From the NCBI GenBank assembly GCA_021234155.1, contig JAJEKV010000002.1:26158617-26222616 (forward strand): DNA of 64,000 nucleotides, read 5' to 3'. The position numbers and the translations under genes are program-made. The stretch comes from Isoetes taiwanensis (taxonomy: Eukaryota; Streptophyta; Lycopodiopsida; Isoetales; Isoetaceae). The notes under the pieces are model-generated. The model had not been told where the DNA came from. It saw only the letters and a list, made by a program, of their open reading frames with translations, and searched no databases. This document shows, in pieces, positions 11,017-21,904 of the stretch (its first letter is position 1; each line of letters starts with the position of its first letter).

Positions 11017-11286
11017 CTTTCTCCAGTTTGATCTAGCAAAGGTCACTCTAACTTCATTGTTAGTGGGCTTGGATTTTTGGTAAGTCCATCCAAGAAGGTC
11101 GTGCAGCTGAGTTTCATAGACATGCCGAATAAATTTTAGGTTAATCTTCCCTTTCCTCAATGGCATCTTCCAAACTCGAAGAAAATCGGCCTCTGTAACA
11201 TCTTTTGCCTTGATTGGATTTTTCCCTTTGTTAGAAAGAGCCCGGTTAACATGGAATTCATATTCTGTTCTCGCCATCAGCAGGTC
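11017..11286 (-). pseudogene. exon-like fragment, 90 codons, phase 0 at both ends
   Basis: On the - strand an acceptor (TTTGTGCATGCAG) is followed by a fully open 270-base stretch and a donor AAG|GTAATG. It encodes DLLMARTEYEFHVNRAL, then a KAKDVTEADFLRVWKM segment and TYQKSKPTNNEVRVTFARSN. The length is an exact number of codons and the splice sites are good, so this is very likely a real exon or a captured one. I do not recognise the protein. Upstream - strand DNA (11300-11640) could hold an earlier exon but no clear joining was found. In copy B the same exon (about 20521-20800) has frame-breaking changes. Confidence 0.5.
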
Positions 11287-12387
11287 CTGCATGCACAAAA
11301 AAGGTCAGAACTTCAAAGGCAAAAAGGAAATTTGAGAGCTTCACAAAAGGGAAGGACAGCAACCTCGCCGGAATTGAGCACCATCACAATTCTATTTTTG
11401 CTGGATGAATTCGGAAAACAGAGAATAGGAGAAGCTTGATCGATTGAATAGATTAAAAATAAGGATGGCAATGATGCATTTGAATGTAAAAACAGGGGAT
11501 GGCTCGAAGAAAATTCGCGCTCAAAAATCGATGACGAATGATGAAGGGTGTACCCTTCACCATAATGATGGACGGCCTGCCCTTCCGCTGACAGTCGCGA
11601 TTCAAGGTGCTGGTCGGGTGCTGATCGAACCAAAATATGGGTATGTCAAGCATAAAAACACCCTTAATTTATATCCTGAATCTATATTTCTTTCTTTTTA
11701 TAACAAGCCACTCAATTGTTTTAGGGATATATGGTCTATGGTTTCAAGAATTGTTATTTTTACATCCATATCAAATCCCACTCGAACTGCTGTTATTGTG
11801 CTACATATTGGGACATCTATTTCTTAGAAGTAAATATGCTGGTGATTTATGGCATGCCCTTGCACACTTAGAAATATATAGTTTCATTTTTTTAACTTAG
11901 GCTAGAGTTTGTTGCTTATATGGACAAAACCCAATAATTAAAAAAATGATATTAACGAAAGTCCAAACTAGAAAATTTTACTTAATCTTTAAACAACTCT
12001 TCCTCTCGCTTTGCAAGAGTTTATTGCCCATGTGGACAAAATCCAACAAATTCAATGGCATTAACTAAAGTCCAAAATTAGAAAATCTATGTAATTCTTT
12101 TCTAACTTGGCATTGCGTCAGAGTTTCAATCATAATTTTTATATTTGCTTTTATAGACATAAACCATAGACTAATTATACTGTTGTGATGTGTGTTTCCG
12201 TCTAAGTTGTAATTGCTTATTACATGATTTGTATTCCTTGCATTCTTTTTTTTTTTTTGAAATGTTGGACAATGTAATGGTCTTCTTTAAGTTATTGTTG
12301 TCACTTGAAGTAATGTTTTTATTTGGATCGTTGCAGCTATACAGAGACTTATACTGTAGTATGGAATTAAATGAAAGATTTGAATAG

Positions 12388-12637
12388 AGGTGCCAAGCAT
12401 ATGCCTGACAACATGAGGCATACGGGGTGCCCAGTCAAATAATGGCACCCAGTGGATGGGCAGAGTCATGCTCCTTGGAGACTTCAATGCGCGGACAGGG
12501 GTGGAACAGGCCATGCGGCTGGACCCCCTCGTGGATGATGTGCTGCAGTTGCGTCCCGCAAAGGCAGCTTGCCCATGGCACTCAGATGATAGTCAGGTCA
12601 CCCGCTTCGGCAGACAATTGCTCCTGATGTGTGGTAG
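12388..12637 (+). mobile_element. truncated LINE endonuclease fragment (LINE-B family)
   Basis: The + strand frame reads MGRVMLLGDFNARTG, the conserved GDFN motif of APE-type LINE endonucleases, and continues to GRQLLLMCGS, where copy B begins. The fragment therefore ends at the tandem-duplication junction. The same LINE continues uninterrupted after copy B. Confidence 0.8.
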
Positions 12638-13214
12638 TAGAGCTATGAAACCATAGTTGGGAACAAGCGCCAAACATCTGCCTTTATTATACACTTATAA
12701 AGAACACTTTATAGTTTCAGACTTTGGTATTCTAAAGAGATCATAAACATGTTAAGATTCTAAGATTTCAAAAATTTTTAACATTCAAGATGTGAACAAG
12801 TACTAAAGCTTTCAAAGTTCGAGAAGTTTAAAGAACATGATAAACGTAGAAATTCAAAATTTCAAGATTTTGAAGATGTCTAAAAGCTTGGAAAAGCGAG
12901 AGAAGAGGCTTACTTGCACGAGCGCGTGAGATGGAGGAGGAAGGCTGCTTGTGGAAAAGACTTCTAAATCGGCAATTACTAATTAGGTAAGGGTGCCACA
13001 CACTTTGAATTCAATGGCCATGAGATCGCAGAAAATGCCTATTATTTTTGGTTCAGGTGCAAACTTATGTTTACGCAGCGGTGTTTGCAAGCAACATTTA
13101 CCTGGCGTTTGCGAGAAAAGTGCACAACGTGTTTGCTCCCAACTTACTATGTATGAAAGCGGCAACAAGCTTCATTTCATGAGATACCAACCATTACAAA
13201 TGGAATTAGGCATA

Positions 13215-13259
13215 AGATAGATAGATAGATAGATAGATAGATGAATAGATAGATAGATG
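13215..13259 (-). repeat. (GATA)n microsatellite, copy B counterpart
   Basis: Counterpart of the array at 3694, with one interrupting GAATA unit. The flank on the right matches that of copy A (CCACTAGGCAACATC). Confidence 0.75.
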
Positions 13260-15663
13260 GTATTTTAGCGATCAAGCCACTAGGCAACATCAACTGGACA
13301 TGTGACCCATATTACAAATCATAAATACAACCATCTATATGGGTAAAATTCTGAGGAAATGCCTCCAATAAAAGCTTAGTACCTACCTTACGCAGCAGGT
13401 GGCGCAGATAAACCATGTAAAAGGCGTTGCAATTGAAGTGTCGGCTGTCGGAAACAACCAACCAAAAGCCTTGATCAATTACTATTCATACCGATTTAGG
13501 CTCATTGTACCCTTAGTATGATTGAAGTATTTGGTATTGATGCCATTGAAACGCGCCCTACCGAAGTTGGATCTACGAAAGAAGGATGGTTTGAAGTTGG
13601 TGGATTAGTACGAGTCCATTCCGGTCCACAAAATGTTTGCTTGCAAAATGTGGTTACAAGCTTCTTTTAAATTTCAATTCATGATCTTGGGATCTCCTAC
13701 TTGGCGAGGTTTTGTTGTGTTCATGGGGAAAACTACCGTGGCTATCAAAGATTTCGAAATTCAGGGGCTAGATATTGCTTGCGCGTGCGCACTCGGACCC
13801 TTTTTAAAATATTGACTAGCTAATATAATTATATGATTCTTCTTAAAAATCCTTGCAGTGGTCCTTATTAGCAACCCGGATGTTTTGAGACCGTATCACG
13901 TACAAATATGAGGTACATGTCTAAGCAGCTACCTTGACATTCTCAACCTAGTTGTCTTTGCATTCTAATTTGCTTTGACCTCTATTTCTTTGTTAGCAAA
14001 TTGAGGAATATTGAGAAACTTACCCATTCCCCAAGCTTGACTAAAATATTTTCCTCTTATTTATTCGAGATATTTCACAAAATAACAATTTCATTAACTT
14101 TTAGCTTCACTAATAATATAAGCTTCCCTAACTACACGCGCATTGATTTCATCGATACAAAAACACAAATTTTGGAGGCCAATAGTGTACCGGCATTTGA
14201 AGATGGGTTGTACCCATTAACTTTCACTAACTTTTCGTTTTACTTTCTTGTGTTGAAATGGAAACCCATCTTGAAACAAGGTGTTAACATCTTCAAACCC
14301 ATGACTCAAGTCCCTAATTTTGTATAGACCTCATATTGGATTGTTGCATAGACCTCATATCCGGGGAGTATCAAAGTTGAAAATTTTTCCAAATTTTGTA
14401 ACCATTGGAGCATTGAAATTCTACCCCATATCTTTGTATAATACATTTCAAATAAACCAAAATATTTTGCTTCTAAATTTCCTTAAAAGCATTTCCTTTT
14501 CCCACGATTGGGTGCCCCTTAACCTAAAAGCATCTCGGCGGCCGGCGGATTTCTTCTATTGCGTCTATCTTGCACAGGCACCCTATCTCTGTACCGCAAA
14601 TAGGCGGGCGGATCTTTGGTGTAGATAATGGTAGTGTTCACATGATCCTATAAAATGCCCGGCATCTGATCATTTTCTCCACTGCCCCTTGTCTATGTTA
14701 CGCTCTTGAAGATGAAAGGAGCTACACTTTCCGAATATTCAAGATTTCGCTTAGCAAAGTGAAGCGATTCACGAATAAAGCATAGCATAACTAATGTTAT
14801 TTACGCAAAAATCAGCCCTGACCATACAAAGACCAATCGTCGTGGCTGACAACTTGGCGTACCAGGTTCTTATTCTTGGGATTACCATCTTCTACCAGTC
14901 TCTAGTCTAGATTTCCGTTGGTGGAGATTACGTAAAAGCACAATTCATTATATTATATATGGACTTTAGCAAAGTCCATATATATATCTCAAATAGTAGT
15001 TATTGTTAAAAATACAAGGTTTTAGGAGCAAAACAATGGAATATATTAGCATGATTCCGTTCAAAGATAGCAAAAGTAAGATCCCCCAAAGGCTTCAAAT
15101 GCTCTTGTTAGGTCATACATGCCATCCTCTCCCATGAATTCTTGGTCTTGAAGTGGAGATCATTTCCCCCTCCTCATCACATCACATGGAGGCAATTTCT
15201 GATTATATGATCATCATGTTTTTATCATGTCCCAAATTAGTAGTATACATCCCGTGTCAGGCGATCCTTGTTGGAGGGGCACTCATCTTCTTTTTTTATC
15301 TTCATTTCTTGATTTAATCCCTCCTTTTCAAATGCACCACCATCTCCTCTACTTGAGGGTTTTCCAAAATGTCATGTTATTTGCGGCACCTGTGTGATGA
15401 AGAGGAGACTTTTAGTGTTATTTGCTCAAGTTACCTCAGCTTCACCACGAGGAGTGGTTTTGCTGCAGGACCACTTCAATATCATCAGGCGGGCGGCTTC
15501 GACTACTGTTTCTTTGCGGTAGCAAATATGCACGTGCGCCCAGCGGGGCCGGTTCTACCACGGGCGGTTTGTTTTAGTCGGCTATGGAGTGTGCCGCATA
15601 ACAACAATCATTAATCCCATTGAGTGGTGTTGGTGCAACCATTGAAACAAGTTGGGGGGATGC

Positions 15664-18600
15664 CAAATTGGGCCGTCCAATTTGCCCCCTAGGAGGAGGT
15701 TTGGAAACCTGAAGAATCACGCTGTATTTTATACTCTGTAACCGTAGGTGCATTGAGGCAAATACGGCCTTAACTTTGATTCTGGGCACAACAGCACCTT
15801 TTTGTCTCCCAGCCTTTGGGGTCGCCGCCTTGCCTCTGGGAACGTCTCCTAGGGTTTTGGGATGCGCCGAGGCGCTTGAGCAATTTCCTCCATCCGAAAG
15901 CTACCCAAATTGCGTTAGCGGCCCATCTAAAACTTGGTGTCTTCTAATTACACCATTTCCCCACCGCAGGAGGTTTAAGCACTGAAAGAGGTGGTAGAGA
16001 AAGCTAAATTAAGGCCATTTCAATTTGGTAAACCCTATAGGAGGTGTGTGACAGGAAGAAGTTAGGCTGCTGGCGCCTGCCTACTTCAACCCTAGAGGGT
16101 GTGTAAGCATTGAACAGTTGGGCAGTGCCAAAAATTGCCGTAATTCAACACATGTAAGTGTGGAAACATTAGAACAAGGGTGCAAGTGGCCATTGTTGCA
16201 TACCCGAGGAGGTGTGGAAGCATTGGGAACAAGCAAGGGGGAGGTTAGGTGAGCCCAGCCCAATTCCACCCCAAAGAGGAGGTTGAGAAGCATGAAGCTT
16301 TTTTTAGTATTTTGCGGATGGTGTGTGGATGAAGCCCAATTTCAACTATAACGACATTCCTTACATGCCTCTACATCCTATGGAAAGTAACAAAATCTCG
16401 TAAGAAATTGGTAGCCAATTTTAACTACCTGAACATGACACTAGGATATAGTATTACATACTATTCATGTGTGTGAAAGTCAACTAATCCATCACCAAAA
16501 TTGGGGCTCGCCTAATTTCTAACTACCTATATCCCTATATGGGCTATGAAAAGTGATAAGCTATTCAACCCGTGTATACCCGCATGATGTCATATGCTAT
16601 GAGAAGTGAGAACCTGTGGATGAAAGTTACGCCCAGTTCAAGGGCCTAGAATCCCCTACATGCCTCGATATACTATGGAAAGTGAGAACCATTTAAATGA
16701 AATTGAGCCTGCCCAATTCACACCTCATAGACATTCCCTAAATGTCTCCCACGCCCCTATGGAAAGTAAAAAAAATCCGGTCGAAATTGGGTGCCGCCTT
16801 GCCCAATTTCCGGCTAAAGACATCCCTTTGCATGCACTATAGAATGAAATTGGGTACTAATAATAAAACTAAAAACCATTTGATAAAGTTTTTATCTAGA
16901 TGCAAGCTGGGCAACTAATGGAATAATGGAGTCCCATCTATCGGCGGGTGAGCTAATCCAAAGAAGGAGCCCCTTCTACAAACATAGGATTACTAGCATA
17001 GCAAGATAAAACAAAGAATAAGACATAGAAAAAGGTATGCAATATAAAAAGGATATTATGGGGAAATTAGATTACAGCTGAGAAACTCTAAGAGCAAGAT
17101 TTATGACGGACAAAGAGAATAACTTTGACAATAAGCACCTATGATAATCTCTCTTTTTGCCACATGTAGGTGTAGATGAAGATATGAGAACTATAACTAT
17201 AGCATCTTTGCTCACCGATGCAAACAAGAAGCTCAATGATGTTATCGGCAAAGAATGGAGGTAGAGCTAGGCGTGGCGTTCTTTGCGGAGAGAGAAGGAA
17301 AGAATATCACCATCGCGTCAGCCTTCCACTTCCCGCCCATGATTCAAATTTGAATTTTTAAAGGGTGGGCCTTTGAGTTCCCCAAAACAACAAATTTTTC
17401 TTTTTTGAATTTTGAATTTTCCGTCCGTGGGTTTTTTTGAATTTCCCCTCAAAGAAGAGTTTATTCTTGGCGCCCGGAGATCTTTTATGTGTTTCATTCT
17501 CCACCAAGATCAAGTTTATTCTTTCGGAGATCTTTTATGCATTTTCATTCTCCACTAAAACGTTGCGGTTTCTTTGTGGTGCCGAGATCGTTTTTATATA
17601 TTCATTCTCCCAGGTTAGTTGCAGTTTTCTTCTTGCCCAAGAGATCTTTCTCTATTGTACTTTCATGCAAAAATTGATGCAGCTTTAGTTTCTAAAAGGT
17701 TATTCCCCTTGATAATGCAAAATATTTTTATGTGCATATCTTTTAACTACGGTAATGTACGAGGTGATGGTATATTGGTTTCTTTTAACATGGGGTAGAT
17801 ATTGGGTACATATGTATGATTACCAAGAACTAGATTATCTTCACGAGCGTTAAATGTTATCACGGTTCTAAGTTTTTTCTTTTGGATGTGATCTCGTGTG
17901 TGTTTAGTGATGTGTTAGTTGAATATTACGAGGCTCCAAAGATATAATGTTTCTTCCATGTCATGTGCCCATCTTGTATATTTATAGTAGCTCAAACTCT
18001 AGTATATGATGTTTCTTCCACACCATGTGCCCATCTGATTTATTAAAATGCAATGTGTTGCCAAAACTTCGCTAAAAAGTTTTTCTATAAATACCAGAAA
18101 GCATCTATTTTCTCAATCTTTAGAGGATGATCTAAAGCTTATTTTTAGTGGCCCCAACTAGAAGAGGATGGTCTAAGCTATTTTAGTGGCCCCAACTAGA
18201 CCTACCCTAGTGGGCGACGCCCAAATATGTCGGCGATGGGCAAAGTCCACATATTAGGCAGTCCAAAGAGTCCAAGATATTTATCATATCACGGGTAGTT
18301 TGGGTAGAGTTCACACTTTCAGGGGATTGATTTGTTTATCTATCTAAATTGGCTACGCTTCAATATGGGGTAAAGATCATGAAATACACCTCGCGGCATT
18401 TCATACCTACAAAAGCAAGATTCAAAAGATTTATTTGAATATTCACGGATTCATCGGCCCAATATGAGACAAAGATCATGAGTTACAAAGCATTTGAATA
18501 TTCCCTTAAATTGGGCGTTCATTTCAATTTCACATGAATCATGCATGAGATACACCCCGCAAACATTTTTTATACCCACAAAAAGACATGCATCTCTCCC

Positions 18601-18690
18601 CTAAATTGGGCGTGCAAGCCCAATATGGGGCAAAATCTGAGATGTAAAAACAAGCTCTTAACCGGATGAAATTGGTACCGCCTTATTTAT
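15664..18690 (+). repeat. palindrome arrays of copy B, cores degraded
   Basis: These correspond to the arrays at 6.1-9.2 kb. The AAATT and AATTT arms often survive but the GC core is shortened or scrambled. For example, AAATTGGTAGCCAATTTT near 16406 stands where copy A has a 12-base GC core, and ATTGGGGCTCGCCTAAT lies near 16500. Either these palindromes were lost by slippage or the consensus is poor at hairpins. Confidence 0.75.
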
Positions 18691-20520
18691 AGGCTTTTTC
18701 CAAAAACTTCCATACAAGTGATAGAATACAAGTATTTTGAGATTCAACGAGCATCGAATCCTCATATTCTACCATTTAAAATTGGTGACTGCCACTATTT
18801 GTAGGCCATTTTGCCGAAAATTCCATACATGTGATCTCCTTATTACTAGAAGCATTTACGGATCCTAAGATTCATAGAGAATTTAGAGCCAACATAAATT
18901 TGAATCCTCATCTTACTTACGCATATTAGGCCTAATTTGAGGCCCCAAATTTTTTAGAAGTAGGCGGTGATATTTGTAAGATAGGTATCTTCTCGAACAT
19001 CTCCTCGCTGACAAATCGGTGGCCTTATTCTCGAGATAAGATTGCGGGGGGCAGTTCATTGCATTGTCAAGCAAAAAACCCTGTTGCACGATTTCCCATC
19101 TAACCGGGTGCCCAACTCTTACCTCACGATTTGAAGCCTCTGATTCACGACCAGCCCATCTAAAGCTTACGTTGGCTGTGGCGTTTTGGCGCATGAACTC
19201 TAGCTTTTGGGATCAGTGGCATCTCTACCGACCAAAGAAGGCGTGGCGGCCATAGCCGGGCGGCTTCATGCATGCCAGCCACTGTACATAGACAATAAGT
19301 GGGGTTAGGTAATAACAAATTGTTGCCCTAATTGGTTTTTTTTTTATTTAAGGTCATTGGTTATTATATATGCTTTCTATTCATGGGGCGCCTATTCCTA
19401 ATTCAATTTATGAGGTCGGTATTGGTAGTGATGTCCCTTGTGGCCAATGCATCTCCGGAGGTGGTATTATTATTCCAAATAGTCCAAATTTTAGCAAAAA
19501 TACCGGACGTCGAGCTCCAATCGATTACATGTCCACAACTTCTGATCACATGCTATAGTCCCAATAAGTTCTGCCCCCATATCCACGTTGTGGAGATCAC
19601 CACCAATATTCAATTTTATGTGTATATATCGTATTTTTTTAATTTTTGCCATATTCTCCCTATCTTCATGTTTGCATTCTAACTAGTATGCGTCTATATG
19701 TTGTGCAGTGGGATGCATTTTGATGACCATATTTGTATACGAAAGCATTTATGATGGATATGGTGACATGCAATCTATATGCAATTCGCGATGCGAGTCA
19801 CACATGGCGTTAGTATATGATACGTTGGGCATCATAATCAACATCATCCACGTCACCTTAATACATGTGTGAAAATGCAGGTCACACCAACATTGAGATA
19901 GAGACTATCGACATTATGCTTGGAGTCCTTTCATTTAGAAGCTACCCAACACTTTCAAGATTCATGTGTTTGTTGCGAAGCATATGTAACACCTAATTGG
20001 GATGTATGTTAGTATAAGATTGTCATGGAAGCAAGGTTTTCAAAAAAGTCCACAAATTCGGTATTGTCCAAATTTAATGAAATTGTGCTTTGTACACCAG
20101 CTTTCACAGGGATCTCCTTTTTTCTAGCTAAAGGTTAATTGGTTGTATTATCTTGGGGTCGAACAAAGTAAATCAGATCCGCAAGTTTACATGCTCATTT
20201 ATACTTATTTCCATGACTTCTAAATTAAACGATTTTTCCTGTTTCTTTTAGCATTATCACAGATAAATGATGATTCTTCTAGCTTTTTGTATTTAAATAC
20301 TTGACGCTTCCCAAAATACAAATAGATTTCTATGAGTAGTTAGTGGTAACATCACCTCAAACATTTGTCATTCAACCTTGGTGATTGATTTCCCTTGTGG
20401 GGAGGGGTGACATGAGCAAATTTCCTTTGGACTTAACTTGTCCACATCAATAAAAACCCATAATATTTCTACAAGCTAGAGTACATGAAAACTTTAAAAC
20501 AAATTAAAAATAGAGTCAAA

Positions 20521-20800
20521 GTCATTACCTTTCTCGGGTTTGATCTAGCAAAGGTCACTTTTCTAACTTCATTGTTTAGTGGGTTTGGATTTTTGGTAAG
20601 TCCATCCAAGAAGGTCGTAAAATTGAGTTTCATAGACATGCCAATAAATTTTAGGTTAATCTTCCCCTTTCCTCAATGGCATCTTCCAAACTCAAGAAAA
20701 ATCGGGCCTCGTAACATCTTTTGCCTTGATTGGATTTTCCCTTTGTTAGAAAGAGCCGGTTAACATGGAATTCATATTCTGTTCGCCATCAGCAAAGGTC
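20521..20800 (-). pseudogene. copy B version of the 90-codon exon, disrupted
   Basis: Aligned with 11017-11286. Several one-base indels break the frame (for example extra T in CACTTTTCTAAC and altered CGGG after TTTCT). The changes resemble the general A/B difference pattern, so loss of function cannot be distinguished from sequence error. Confidence 0.5.
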
Positions 20801-21904
20801 CGCGATGCACAAAAAAGGTCAGAACTTCAAAGGCAAAAGGAAATTTGAGAGCTTCACAAAAAGGGAAGGACATTCAACCTCTTGAATTGAGCACCATCAC
20901 AATTCTATTTTTGCCGGATGAATTCGGAAAACGTAGAATAGGGAGAAGCTTGATCGATTGAATAGATTAAAAATAAGGATAAATGATGCATTTGAATGTA
21001 AAATAGAGGGGGATGGCTCAAGAAAATTACTCAAAAATCGATGACGAATGATGAAGGGTGTACCCTTCACCATAATGATGGACGGCCACGCCTCTTCATT
21101 GGCAAAGCGATTCAAGGTGCTGGTCGGGTCTTGATCGAACCAAAATATGGGTATGTCAAGCATAAAACACCCTTAATTTATATATCCCGATCTATATTTC
21201 TTTCTTTTTATAACAAGCCACTCAATTGTTTTAGGGATATATGGTCTATGGTTTCAAGAATTGTTATTTTTACATCCATATCAAATCCCACTGAACTTGT
21301 TATTGTGCTACATATTGGGACAGGACCTATTTTTAGAAGTAAATATAAGCCGGTGATTTATGGTATGCCCTTGCACCCTTAGGAAATATATAGTTTCATT
21401 TTTTTAACGTGAGGCTAGAGTTTGTTGCTTATATGGACAAAACCCAATAATTAAAAAATGATATTAACGAAAGCCCAAACTAGAAATTTTTACTTAATCT
21501 TTAAACAACTCTTTCCTCTCTCGTAAGAGTTTATTGCCCATGTGGACAAAAATCCAACAAATTCAATGGCATTAACTAAAGTCCAAAATTAGAAAATCTA
21601 TGTAAATTTTTCTAACTTGGCATTAGCGTCGAAGTTTCAATCATAATTTTTATATTTGCTTTTATAGACATAAACCATAGACTAATTATCTTTGCTGATG
21701 ATGTGTGTTTCCGATCTAAGTTGTAATTGCTTATTACATGATTTGTATTCCTTGCATTCTTTTTTTTTGAAATGTTGGACAAATGTAATGGTCTTCTTTA
21801 AGTTATTGTTGTCACTTGAAGTAATGTTTTTTTTATTTGGATCAATTCTGCATATATCTGAACTTATCAGAGTATGGAATTAAATGAAAGATTTGAATAG
21901 AGGT

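Larger units (their letters stand above)
3131..12637 (+). repeat. tandem duplication unit, copy A (~9.5 kb)
   Basis: The sequence from TAGAGCTATGAAACCATAG at 3131 recurs from 12638. The two stretches stay collinear through every landmark: the GATA array, the hairpin at 5.4 kb, the palindrome arrays, the exon at 11.0-11.3 kb and the LINE endonuclease start at 12.4 kb. The offset is about 9507 bases at the left end. The right end of copy A is cut inside a LINE endonuclease frame and joins directly to the start of copy B. The unit carries no complete gene. Its identity as one mobile element is not shown; no terminal repeats or target duplications were seen at its ends. Confidence 0.92.
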
